Origin: Shewanella sp. MTB7
Lineage (GTDB): Bacteria; Pseudomonadota; Gammaproteobacteria; Enterobacterales; Shewanellaceae
Direction: 5' to 3'
DNA length: 64,000 bases
Assembly (NCBI RefSeq): GCF_027571385.1
Contig: NZ_CP085636.1
Span: forward strand, 4,716,001 to 4,780,000
Position numbers and translations under genes: made by a program. The notes under the pieces were generated by a model, which saw only the letters and a list, made by a program, of their open reading frames with translations, searched no databases and was not told where the DNA came from. Below, piece by piece: positions 46,666 through 57,443 of the stretch (position 1 is the first letter of the stretch; each line of letters opens with the position of its first letter).

Positions 46666-48150
46666 ATGCAAAGAGAACAATGGAATTCACGGGTTGGCTT
46701 TATACTCGCCGCTGTGGGCTCAGCAATCGGACTTGGTAACATTTGGCGTTTCCCCTATATGGCTTATGAAAATGGCGGCGGGGCTTTCTTCATTCCCTAT
46801 CTTTTTGCCATGCTCACTGCTGGGATCCCCTTCATGATTATGGAATTCAGCCTAGGTCATAAGCTACGTGGAGCTGCGCCTAAAGTTTTCGCTAAGTTGG
46901 GGGAGAGTTATGGCCTCAGGCTTGAATGGCTTGGGTGGTTTCAAGTCTCTATTGCCGCCGTCATTGGCATCTACTATGCGGCCGTCATAGGATGGGCAAT
47001 CTCCTTTCTGGGTTTTTCGTTTAATCAAAGTTGGGGCGTCGACACCAATGCTTTTTTCTTCAATGAATATTTAAAGATAGGGGAGCACTCTCCCACCAAT
47101 TTAGGCGATTTCCAGCTCAACATTGCCATACCAATGACCTTAGCTTGGTCCATTACCTTAATGGCTATTTTTACCGGTGTAAAAGGGGGAATAGAACGCG
47201 CCAGTAAAATAATGATGCCCCTACTCTTTATCATGGTGTTACTCCTGATCGGAAGAATGGTCTTTCTACCTGGCGCCTTAGAAGGACTTAACTATCTATT
47301 TCAACCAGACTTTAGCAAGATACTCGATGCCAAGGTATGGTCTGCAGCCTATGGTCAAATTTTCTTCTCCCTAAGTGTCGGCTTTGCCATCATGTTGGCT
47401 TACTCAAGCTACTTACCTGAAAAATCAGACATCAATAATAATGCCTTTATGACGGTTTTAATCAACTGTGGTTTCTCTATTCTTGCAGGCATACTCATTT
47501 TTGCCATACTCGGTTACATGGCTCAAGAACAAGCGAAACCTTTAACAGAGGTGGTTTCATCGGGTGTAGGTTTGGCCTTTGTGACCATACCTGCAGCGAT
47601 TAACTTACTCCCCGCTCCCTACATTTTCGGTCCGATCTTCTTCTTTGCCTTAGTCGTTGCTGGACTCAGTTCTCACATTTCGATCATTGAAGCGGTAACG
47701 TCCGCCCTGATGGATAAATTGTGCATGCCACGAAAAAAAGCAGCACTCATCGTCTGCGGAACTGGGTTCACTATCTCCATGGCATTTGCGACAAATGGCG
47801 GGTTGCTACTACTGGATATAATCGATTACTTTATCAATAATGTCGCTTTACTCGCGAGTTGCTTCATTGAACTAATCATACTGGCTTGGTTGTTTAAAAT
47901 TGCCGATATTCGACAATACGCTAATCAAATTTCTGACTTTAGTGTTGGCCGTTGGATAGACATTTGTTTACGCTTTATCAGTCCGAGTATGTTGGCAATT
48001 ATTTTAGTTAAAAATCTTATCAATACATTTAATAATGGCTATGGAGATTACCCCATTACAGATCAACTGCTATTAGGCTGGGGACTGATTGCCTTTATGC
48101 TGTTTATCTCTCTATTAATCAATCTAGCAACCAAACAGGAGGAATTATGA
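46666..48150 (+). CDS. Sodium-dependent transporter of the NSS/SNF family
   Basis: Inner-membrane sodium symporter, probably for an amino acid; 494 residues, about 12 helices. The signature GSAIGLGNIWRFPY with the unwound helix-1 region and FFIPYLFAMLTAGIPFMIME are characteristic. Its last four bases overlap the start of a MetS-type small subunit, the arrangement known for the methionine/alanine transporter MetPS of Corynebacterium. The substrate here cannot be named from sequence. Confidence 0.92.
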   Translation: MQREQWNSRVGFILAAVGSAIGLGNIWRFPYMAYENGGGAFFIPYLFAMLTAGIPFMIMEFSLGHKLRGAAPKVFAKLGESYGLRLEWLGWFQVSIAAVIGIYYAAVIGWAISFLGFSFNQSWGVDTNAFFFNEYLKIGEHSPTNLGDFQLNIAIPMTLAWSITLMAIFTGVKGGIERASKIMMPLLFIMVLLLIGRMVFLPGALEGLNYLFQPDFSKILDAKVWSAAYGQIFFSLSVGFAIMLAYSSYLPEKSDINNNAFMTVLINCGFSILAGILIFAILGYMAQEQAKPLTEVVSSGVGLAFVTIPAAINLLPAPYIFGPIFFFALVVAGLSSHISIIEAVTSALMDKLCMPRKKAALIVCGTGFTISMAFATNGGLLLLDIIDYFINNVALLASCFIELIILAWLFKIADIRQYANQISDFSVGRWIDICLRFISPSMLAIILVKNLINTFNNGYGDYPITDQLLLGWGLIAFMLFISLLINLATKQEEL

Positions 48151-48251
48151 GTACAGGCGCCATAATCATGATGACATTTGCCCTACTTATTACTTGGGGC
48201 GGCGCTGGCATCTGTATCGCCATTGCAATGAAAAGAGCAAAAAAACAGTGA
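48147..48251 (+). CDS. MetS-family small subunit of the NSS transporter
   Basis: A 34-residue single-helix membrane peptide beginning at ATG 48147, overlapping the transporter stop by four bases (ATGA) and preceded by AGGAGGA. The helix MMTFALLITWGGAGICIAIA is followed by a basic tail KRAKKQ. Size, position and the WGG motif match MetS-type small subunits. Confidence 0.85.
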   Translation: MSTGAIIMMTFALLITWGGAGICIAIAMKRAKKQ

Positions 48252-48254
48252 CAC

Positions 48255-49091
48255 TCATGTCATCACTAAACGCTCTATTTTAACGATGGCATCATGTGAA
48301 ATAGTGTCCCGTCTATAGATGAGGTAAACAGGTCTATCCCATGGCTCGCTCTCTTTAACATGATAGAGTTGTTTAGTCGTGAGATAAGGGGTTGTAATTG
48401 AGTTTGGCAAGTAAGCGGCTCCGCCTTTTTGCAGGATAAAAGCTAACGCAATCCCTCCTGTTGAGGTACGAAGGTAAGGCGCACTCTTTTGACCATGGCG
48501 CTCAGCATGCTCGGACGAGAAACGAGTCCCCCAATCAACATAGACATACCGCTGAGATAAGGCTTCATCAACTGAGCACTGAGAAGTAGCCACTAACTCA
48601 AGTCTAATATCGACTATTTTCTTGCTGACTAATTCATCACACTTAAGCGGTTCAAATGCAAACGCCATATCTAAGGTTCGTTCTAATAAACGCCGATTCA
48701 ACAATTCACGACTCAGAACTTCCGCCTGAAATCCATAGCCACAAAAGGCTTCAGCCACCTCACTTAAACATTGTTGCAAGTAGGCATCCCAAATATTTGG
48801 GGTTCCCCCAAGCGTCAGTTGCAGAGTTTTATTATCAGCAAGCGTTAACTCATTTTTAGCATGTTCAAGAGTGCTGACCATCACTTCGGCATAGACAATT
48901 AACCGCTCTCCGGATGGGGTTAACTTGATACTGTTTCGATGTCGGATAAATAATGTCCGTCCAAAGAATAATTCAAGTTGTTTTATTCGTGCACTCACAG
49001 CAGCTTGAGTGATATATAAATTCTCGGCAGCACGGCCAAAATGGCGAGTTTTAGCTACCTCTAAGAAAGTTTTAAATACTTTGACGTCCAT
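48255..49091 (-). CDS. hdfR: LysR-family regulator HdfR
   Basis: A 278-residue LysR-type DNA-binding protein. The winged helix VFKTFLEVAKTRHFGRAAEN followed by LYITQAAVSARIKQLE is very like E. coli HdfR, and RHRNSIKLTPSGERL continues the match. In E. coli HdfR represses flhDC and activates gltBD. The divergent neighbour is maoP, exactly as in E. coli, which supports orthology. The 166-bp divergent region should hold promoters for both. Confidence 0.9.
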   Translation of the reverse strand: MDVKVFKTFLEVAKTRHFGRAAENLYITQAAVSARIKQLELFFGRTLFIRHRNSIKLTPSGERLIVYAEVMVSTLEHAKNELTLADNKTLQLTLGGTPNIWDAYLQQCLSEVAEAFCGYGFQAEVLSRELLNRRLLERTLDMAFAFEPLKCDELVSKKIVDIRLELVATSQCSVDEALSQRYVYVDWGTRFSSEHAERHGQKSAPYLRTSTGGIALAFILQKGGAAYLPNSITTPYLTTKQLYHVKESEPWDRPVYLIYRRDTISHDAIVKIERLVMT

Positions 49092-49257
49092 CGACTTTTC
49101 TTATGTCGACTCCATTTAGAGCCCACTGGAGAATAACAATAAATTCTTATGGTTACGACAAAAATATATTGTTTCTCTTTTTGGGAAAAAAATTCTAATT
49201 TCAAATTAATCTAACGTTTAAAAACCATTAATAATAATAAAATTTCTGAGGTCTACT

Positions 49258-49638
49258 ATGTCTGAAGAGTCAATTCGTTGCGGTCAAAAATGTTTTATCG
49301 ATAATACCAACTTTCCTCGGGGATTTAGAAAGTGCGGAGACTTTTCATTAGCAGAGTCTGAACTACTCAGTCTCTATGGTGAGACCCTTTTGAACTTGGA
49401 ATCAGGTTTATTTTCACCACAAACCTTAGAAGAAGACCACTTTATTCGTGTATTAACCCAGCCTGATCAAGCAAAAACTAAACTCGAACTAGTGTGGATG
49501 AAATACATCAAACTATCGCGAGAACCCAGGCAGTTTCATACTCTTAACAGCACTTACTCTTACAAAGCTCCTGCTGAGATGATGCCAATAACAAACATAA
49601 AATCTGATGAGAGTGCACAACTAAATGCAACGATATAG
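49258..49638 (+). CDS. maoP: Macrodomain Ori organisation protein MaoP (DUF413)
   Basis: A 126-residue DUF413 protein. In E. coli MaoP acts with the site maoS to organise the Ori macrodomain. The core CGQKCFIDNTNFPRGFRKCG and DFSLAESELLSLYGETL is complete, followed by HFIRVLTQPDQAKTKLELVW. The C-terminal 15 residues are extended and overlap the next gene by 14 bp. I could not identify a maoS element here because I have no firm consensus. Confidence 0.9.
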   Translation: MSEESIRCGQKCFIDNTNFPRGFRKCGDFSLAESELLSLYGETLLNLESGLFSPQTLEEDHFIRVLTQPDQAKTKLELVWMKYIKLSREPRQFHTLNSTYSYKAPAEMMPITNIKSDESAQLNATI

Positions 49639-51652
49639 CCTTGAAGAAATTTTAGATTTTATCAAACAAGGCGAGGTTTTTGCAGGACAACTCTCCTCTT
49701 CAGGTTGTTATATTAAGATAGAGCAATACCTTCCAGTTGTTTGCACAGCCATCCATACGGGTCATGAATTACGAGAAGATCGACTAAAATACTGTTTACT
49801 TACCGCTGAAGAGCGTGATAGTCATGAAGCTAGATTGACCTATGAACTCATCGCCTCACAGCCTATCACGCTAAGCAGCCTTGACTCACGACTTGAATAT
49901 GATCTCGATTATCCAAAAGCATTGTCAACGTCCTACAAGCTAATGACAGAACAGGCGCTTTGGAAGAGACCTCTGAGTGCAACGCAAAGATTAATAAGTC
50001 ATAACAAGCACGACGCATTTTTTCAGATCTACACCGCCTTAATTACGAAATTAGAATCCCTGTTTGGCAAGGTTATCGTATTTGATATCAAAGCCTATAC
50101 GCCTCAGGAAGCTGATACATCAGCGCCACTGTTCGATATTTCGACCACTCAAATTGATATGTCGAGATGGCAATCAGTGGTTAATAAGTTTCATTCAGAA
50201 CTGACAAAAACATCTGTACCCAATATGGACACATCAGTTGCGCTAAATGTCATCAGCCGTGGTATGGGATACCTCACCACCCACACTAATGCGCATTTTG
50301 ATCGCACTCTAGTCCTAGCCATACACATAAAGAAAGTCTATTTAGATGCTCAAAATGGGGATGTATTTCCTCTGGTTGTTGACGCACTTAAGCTGGGGTT
50401 AAAACAGTCATTAAGTGAAACCAGTGCTTTTTTCCAACGAAAAATAAATCAAAAGAACAAAGTATGCGGAGCTAACATGCTCAGCTCTGCGATAGAGCCT
50501 GCCGTGCTTAATGTCGACGCTTTGATATATAAGTTAGCTCAGGGAGTGGAGACCCTAAAATATGTAAATCCGGTTAACTTAACCATGGAGCGACATCGAT
50601 TTGAGCGAGCTCCTAGCCGATTTAAACCCAATTTTCACTATCGACAACTGCCCATCGATGCCAATGCATTCAAGTACAATTTATATCGAGTACCAATAGA
50701 AAGCATCTTAGATCCAGCCATGAAGCAGCTCTATTCAGATATGATCCACTCTCTAAGCGAGCAAATAGATCTACTGTCAAGCGTGGGTCAAGAGGCCTTT
50801 TTATACAACTCACTTCGCCATTATGGAAGACCCGACGCTCAATCCATTAATAACGCTAAATTCCTGCTTTACGCGAAAGAGATAGAGGAAAATAGCGGCG
50901 AGATCCTAGATGCTAAAAGTGCTTGTGAGCTAATGAAGCAGCAAGCAAGTGACTGGGGAATGAAGTGTAAAGTTAATCTAAGCAGCTCTATTCTAGCTCG
51001 CGCTATGGTGAGCTCAACCCCACCGCAACTTAAAGTAAATACTCACGCAAAATTTAGCTATGCAGAGGTTCAGCGGTTAAACCATCATGAACTAGGTGTT
51101 CATATGGCGACGACATTAAACGCTCGTCACCAAGCATTAAAAGCACTACGTTTAGGCCTACCGGGAGCGACCGAAACCCAAGAAGGCTTGGCCATCATGG
51201 CGGAATACAATGCCGGTTACATGGCTCATAACAGGCTTAACACCCTTGCTTATCGAGTACTCGCGGTAGACTCCATGCTCAAAGAGCAAAACTTCTACCA
51301 GACTTACAGCTATTTAGTCGATGAGCTAGGGATGAAAGAAGATGATGCCTTTGTCACCACAACTCGAGTATATCGAGGTGGTGGATTAACCAAAGATCAT
51401 CTCTATCTAAGCGGATTTGTCACCATAAAACAGCTATCAGCTGAACGTGATCTAACTAATCTTATGATCGGAAAAACGGGTTCTCAATATTTGGATCTTA
51501 TCGATGAATTAGTACAACGAAACTGGTTAACACCACCTAAGTTTGTTATCCATAATCAGCAAAATAATGATTCTGAAATACATAACATAAGTGATATTGA
51601 AGCCAATAAGACGTCTAGTTTGAGTTACTTGATTGAGAGTTTAAGAGGTTAA
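49625..51652 (+). CDS. QEGLA-motif (DUF1704) putative zinc carboxypeptidase
   Basis: A 675-residue protein whose C-terminal half is the DUF1704 domain, annotated in bacteria as flavohemoglobin expression-modulating QEGLA motif protein and related to the eukaryotic tubulin-detyrosinating MATCAP peptidases. The metal site LNHHELGVHMATTLNAR (about residues 485-500) gives an HExxxH-type ligand pair and ETQEGLAIMAEY (about 518-528) holds the family motif. The N-terminal ~300 residues are not recognised. The ATG overlaps maoP, so the two are translationally coupled. Proteolytic activity is inferred from the family. Confidence 0.85.
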   Translation: MQRYSLEEILDFIKQGEVFAGQLSSSGCYIKIEQYLPVVCTAIHTGHELREDRLKYCLLTAEERDSHEARLTYELIASQPITLSSLDSRLEYDLDYPKALSTSYKLMTEQALWKRPLSATQRLISHNKHDAFFQIYTALITKLESLFGKVIVFDIKAYTPQEADTSAPLFDISTTQIDMSRWQSVVNKFHSELTKTSVPNMDTSVALNVISRGMGYLTTHTNAHFDRTLVLAIHIKKVYLDAQNGDVFPLVVDALKLGLKQSLSETSAFFQRKINQKNKVCGANMLSSAIEPAVLNVDALIYKLAQGVETLKYVNPVNLTMERHRFERAPSRFKPNFHYRQLPIDANAFKYNLYRVPIESILDPAMKQLYSDMIHSLSEQIDLLSSVGQEAFLYNSLRHYGRPDAQSINNAKFLLYAKEIEENSGEILDAKSACELMKQQASDWGMKCKVNLSSSILARAMVSSTPPQLKVNTHAKFSYAEVQRLNHHELGVHMATTLNARHQALKALRLGLPGATETQEGLAIMAEYNAGYMAHNRLNTLAYRVLAVDSMLKEQNFYQTYSYLVDELGMKEDDAFVTTTRVYRGGGLTKDHLYLSGFVTIKQLSAERDLTNLMIGKTGSQYLDLIDELVQRNWLTPPKFVIHNQQNNDSEIHNISDIEANKTSSLSYLIESLRG

Positions 51653-51667
51653 GGAATTAACTCAATT

Positions 51668-51718
51668 GATGCATGCCATAGTCTAATGATTTAAATCTTA
51701 TACCATTAAGCATGCATC
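51668..51718. repeat. 9-bp inverted repeat before the PAP2 gene
   Basis: GATGCATGC and GCATGCATC are perfectly complementary with a 33-base spacer, 56 bp upstream of the PAP2 start. It could be an operator or the end of the preceding transcript; no T run follows. Confidence 0.3.
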
Positions 51719-51773
51719 TCTTACTCAAAAAAGGTAAATTAGCCAACATTGAATTAATCTTAGAGTCAATACC

Positions 51774-52415
51774 ATGCCGACACCCCAATACCTCTCTCCT
51801 TTTTACTCTGTAAAAAAAAGCGCCATCTTCTACACAGGCATACTTTGCCTCACACTGTTGAACATTTTTTTCATTGACCGTAATTTAGCCGACTTCATTT
51901 ATCAACAAGACTTTGCCAATTCATTCACTAAATTGCTCAGTAATATCCCACTGTTTCTGGAAGGTCTTGCCGTGGTTGTACTAATAAGCTGCATCGCCCC
52001 CAAAGTAAGAAAAAGGTTTTCCGATTTAGCCATCCATTTAGTGCTCACTCTTCTGCTGGCATCGATAATCCGCATCGGAGCAAAAGCTCTCTTCGGCCGT
52101 ACTTGGCCGCAAACTTGGGTCGATAACAATCCCTCTTGGATTAATGATCGCGTTGAGGGGTTTCATCCATTTGCTGAAGGCCTAGCGTACAACTCATTTC
52201 CTTCTGGCCATGCGCTTTTTACTTTCGCGCTGGCCAGCGTATTCTGGTATCACCTACCCCGCTACCGCCTACTTTGGATAGTAACCATGCTAGGTGTATT
52301 TATCGGTCAGCTCGCGCAAAATTTTCACTACTTAGGCGACCTGTTAGCCGGTGCAGGCATAGGCATTTTTTGCGCGCAGATAGTTATCGCCTTAAGTCAA
52401 AAATTGAGCCGCTAG
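51774..52415 (+). CDS. PAP2 family membrane phosphatase
   Basis: A 213-residue inner-membrane phosphatase-like protein with about six helices, of the type that dephosphorylates undecaprenyl pyrophosphate or phosphatidic acid derivatives. Motif 1 is K104 with R109 (KALFGRTWPQ), motif 2 is PSGH at 143-146, and motif 3 has H185 and D189 (NFHYLGDLLAG). The arginine expected six residues before H185 is glutamine (Q179), a change in a phosphate-binding position. The end overlaps the convergent exporter gene by four bases. Confidence 0.85.
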   Translation: MPTPQYLSPFYSVKKSAIFYTGILCLTLLNIFFIDRNLADFIYQQDFANSFTKLLSNIPLFLEGLAVVVLISCIAPKVRKRFSDLAIHLVLTLLLASIIRIGAKALFGRTWPQTWVDNNPSWINDRVEGFHPFAEGLAYNSFPSGHALFTFALASVFWYHLPRYRLLWIVTMLGVFIGQLAQNFHYLGDLLAGAGIGIFCAQIVIALSQKLSR

Positions 52416-53284
52416 CCCCACATGACCAACATTGCAGCAATCGCTATCAGTATCAGCCCCAGCATATCCTTAATTTTCATCCGCTCTTGAAGCCAAAAAA
52501 TGGCAATTAATAAGGTAAAGAAAATCTCTATTTGACCCAATGTTTTCACATAAGGAACCGCCTGCAAAGACATGGCGCTAAACCAACCGATAGAGCCTAT
52601 ACAACTGGTAGTACTGATTAATAGAGTAAGCTTAGGCCTATGCCAAAGCATGGCGAATGTGTCGCTCTCCTTCACCGAGATGTAGATCAACAACACCACG
52701 GTCTGAATAGAGATAACCAGCAGTAATACCCAAGCAGCACTATAGGGAAAGGGTAAAGCTAAACTCAAGCTTGCCTCTCGTACCCAAAGTGAAGTTAATG
52801 CGAACGCGGTACCACAAGCCAAACCAGTAAGTGCAGTTGGCAAAGAGATATCTTTAAGTCCCTGACGGCTGCTCATCAAAAACACAGCTAAACCACCAAT
52901 CAAGACGCCTAACCAACCTAGCAGTGATAACTGAGTACCAAAAAAAATAACCCCGAGTACAGCGGCGACTAAGGCTTCACTCTTCGCCAAACCGGCACCA
53001 ACGGCAAAGTTTTTCAATTTAAATAACTTTACCATCAAGGCCGTAGCAAGGATCTGCATCGCTGATGCCCCTAAGACATAGAAAGCAAACTCGACAGTGA
53101 AGCTAGGTAACGCCACAGGCCGCCACAGTTGAAGTCCGGCAAGATAGAGTACTGCGATGGGGCCAGCCCATAGAAAGCGCGTCAGAGTGACTCCTGCAAT
53201 ACTCACCTCTTTACTCAGCTGACTTTGAAATGCATTACGCCATGCCTGCATAGCAGCTGCGAGGAAGGTAAACAAGATCCACAT
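52412..53284 (-). CDS. EamA/DMT superfamily transporter
   Basis: A 290-residue inner-membrane protein with about ten helices in two EamA repeats (about residues 1-137 and 150-288). VPYVKTLGQIEIFFTLLIAI and WLQERMKIKDMLGLILIAIA are typical of the second repeat. Substrate unknown; family members export metabolites and amino acids. It converges on the PAP2 gene with a four-base overlap of the stop regions. Confidence 0.85.
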   Translation of the reverse strand: MWILFTFLAAAMQAWRNAFQSQLSKEVSIAGVTLTRFLWAGPIAVLYLAGLQLWRPVALPSFTVEFAFYVLGASAMQILATALMVKLFKLKNFAVGAGLAKSEALVAAVLGVIFFGTQLSLLGWLGVLIGGLAVFLMSSRQGLKDISLPTALTGLACGTAFALTSLWVREASLSLALPFPYSAAWVLLLVISIQTVVLLIYISVKESDTFAMLWHRPKLTLLISTTSCIGSIGWFSAMSLQAVPYVKTLGQIEIFFTLLIAIFWLQERMKIKDMLGLILIAIAAMLVMWG

Positions 53285-53401
53285 ATATAATTGATAACTT
53301 CTAGGAGGGTATTAATTGAACTAAGGATATCCCATCGCCCGTGGACAAACGACCGAGAATAGCGAAAAATTACGTATACTCACTATCAACGAAATGAATA
53401 A

Positions 53402-53431
53402 TAAAAAGCCAGTAGTAAGTTGCTACTGGCT
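53402..53431 (-). terminator. Terminator of kdsA
   Basis: AGCCAGTAG/CTACTGGCT with a 7-base loop and TTTTT on the minus strand, downstream of kdsA. Confidence 0.9.
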
Positions 53432-53491
53432 CAGTAAAAATCGTCAACCAATGTTAGTACTAGGAAAATATCTAGATACGGTCAAAAGGTC

Positions 53492-55658
<2,167 letters not shown>

Positions 55659-55757
55659 AGCGGTGTGTTCTCCAATCCATAAATTTATTATTATTTTAAT
55701 TTCTATTTATTTATTTTTGATTTTTAGCTATTTAATATTTCTAGAAATATCGCGTTA

Positions 55758-55780
55758 AACGGTAGGTATGACCTACCGTT
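55758..55780 (-). terminator. Hairpin after sirB1
   Basis: AACGGTAGGT/ACCTACCGTT is a perfect 10-bp stem with a 3-base loop, directly after the sirB1 stop and before the DUF819 start. The T run is short (TTTAA), so read-through is possible. Confidence 0.6.
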
Positions 55781-55794
55781 ATTAACGTGTCGAA

Positions 55795-56574
55795 CTAATG
55801 ATATACCTCTTGCTCTTCTCGTAACTCCTTCAGCTGCATCTTCACCAACTCAATAACAGGATCATGGGGACTGTTATCAACAAAATGCTTAAGATCAGCC
55901 GCGGCGACACTGATACAACCCAATTGCTGAGCAATAAAAGCACGCTCACGATTCAAATTAAGATCATCAGGATGCCACTGTAGCAATAAATTACAGCACT
56001 CCATGGCAGGTTCAAACTTGTGCGAAACGATACAACCCGCTTTAAGCTCATGGATCATTCTCGACACCAAGCGCTTCAAACTGACAGGCTTAAGATAGCT
56101 AGCTTTAAACGGCACGCCGTTACCCAACTCACCACGAACTAAAACATGTAACTGGTGACGAGTTAACTCATTGCCGTTTAACGGATCGATATATTTAACC
56201 ACATCATCGATTTTACTACTAAGTACAGTGGTGCCCGGCAGAAGAAGAGGTTCCAGCTTAAGATCTAACTGTTTGGCAAGCAGCATCAATACCGTCGCTA
56301 ACGTAGTGCTATTTCCCTGACGACTACTAATACACGTCCCCAGATCTGCCGCTTCAACACTGAAATAGGGCTCACGTATACAAAAGCCTAAATCTTGGTA
56401 GAACCAATGTAATAATTTGGCAAGTCGTTCATGTCGATCGACAACATAATGGCTAAGCACTGAGCCTGCAAGTTCCAGCCAAGCCCAGTTAGCAGACTCA
56501 ACTTTAGAAAAGTTGAGATGTGCGCCGATCTCAAATGCCATTTCAGGCAGTTCAATCTCATTTTTAAGTGGCAA
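55795..56574 (-). CDS. sirB1: SirB1 family protein
   Basis: A 259-residue cytosolic protein with a transglutaminase-like SirB1 domain (about 35-150; DLGTCISSRQGNSTTLATVL) and C-terminal tetratricopeptide-like helices (about 195-255). The canonical catalytic cysteine-histidine pair is uncertain. The frame opens with TTG at 56574, eight bases after sirB2; an ATG at 56541 is the alternative start. The family is usually found next to hemA-prfA-prmC and kdsA; here only the kdsA side is kept. Confidence 0.85.
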   Translation of the reverse strand: MPLKNEIELPEMAFEIGAHLNFSKVESANWAWLELAGSVLSHYVVDRHERLAKLLHWFYQDLGFCIREPYFSVEAADLGTCISSRQGNSTTLATVLMLLAKQLDLKLEPLLLPGTTVLSSKIDDVVKYIDPLNGNELTRHQLHVLVRGELGNGVPFKASYLKPVSLKRLVSRMIHELKAGCIVSHKFEPAMECCNLLLQWHPDDLNLNRERAFIAQQLGCISVAAADLKHFVDNSPHDPVIELVKMQLKELREEQEVYH

Positions 56575-56582
56575 AGTGGTTA

Positions 56583-56978
56583 TTATCCTAACAACATGGC
56601 TTGTTTAAACACGGCTAGCTTAGCGGCGTATACCACCCAAGCAATAGCACCTAAGGCTGCAAAAACTTTAAATAGCTTATTGCGATTAGCCTTTAGAGCT
56701 ATCGTAGCTAATACAATATAAGCGGCTACTGCACCTAGTTTTTCTGTTAACCAAGGATCCACAAATGGATATTGATTGATAATGAAGCACAAGGTAAGGC
56801 CGGATAAAATTAAAAAAGTATCAATCACATGGGGAGCTATTTTAACTAGCTTCTTTTCCATCACAGGAGATTCACGAAGGTGTAGCACAAAACGTACGAT
56901 AAAAAAGAGTACGCTCGCTGCAACCAGAGTCAAATGAAGGTGCTTAATCACCGGATACAGATTGTTCAAAGTTTCCAT
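56583..56978 (-). CDS. sirB2: SirB2 family membrane protein
   Basis: A 131-residue protein with four membrane helices from ATG 56978; a 17-codon upstream extension is not family-like. Features are YPVIKHLHLTLVAASVLFFI, RESPVMEKKLVKIAPHVID and the last helices WLTEKLGAVAAYIVLATIAL. Function unknown. It is the first gene of the block, eight bases before sirB1. Confidence 0.87.
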   Translation of the reverse strand: METLNNLYPVIKHLHLTLVAASVLFFIVRFVLHLRESPVMEKKLVKIAPHVIDTFLILSGLTLCFIINQYPFVDPWLTEKLGAVAAYIVLATIALKANRNKLFKVFAALGAIAWVVYAAKLAVFKQAMLLG

Positions 56979-57443
56979 TTTTATACTTACTTCGCTGACA
57001 AAGGCGCTAGTGTACCTGATCCCCATCATCTAAACCAATAACAGGCTCCCATCGAGCAAGTTTATAACAAAAAAACTCACGTTTGCTCTACCTTAGTGAA
57101 TATATACACAAGCGACTTGGAATTGCAGGATTCAGCGGGAATTTAATACACTCTAGGCAAGGCCCATAATATGCTCCAGCATGACTGACATTCACATCAT
57201 GGTGATTACATTGTTTGTAGTTAATGGTTGCTCCCTTAGCAAAATCAATAACGCAGAATAAAGTGCATTAAACCCCATCGAAGAAGGTATATCTATCGTC
57301 ACGTTTTATTTACATGACCTTCAATGACTATCACTATTTCTTATGACTGACAATGGCGGATGACCATCACGCCATCGTCATTAAAATTCCCATAATCTAT
57401 TGCAAGGCAAAACATCATGAAAAGTAAAAATTCAAGTAAGATA
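56979..57443. repeat. Intergenic region with a MITE-related repeat fragment
   Basis: No gene. TCAGCGGGAATT at 57132-57143 and TAGGCAAGGC at 57154-57163 repeat, in the opposite orientation, a segment of the element at 14684-15057, with the same ten-base spacing. The remaining sequence is AT-rich, with no ORF or terminator that I can support. Confidence 0.5.
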
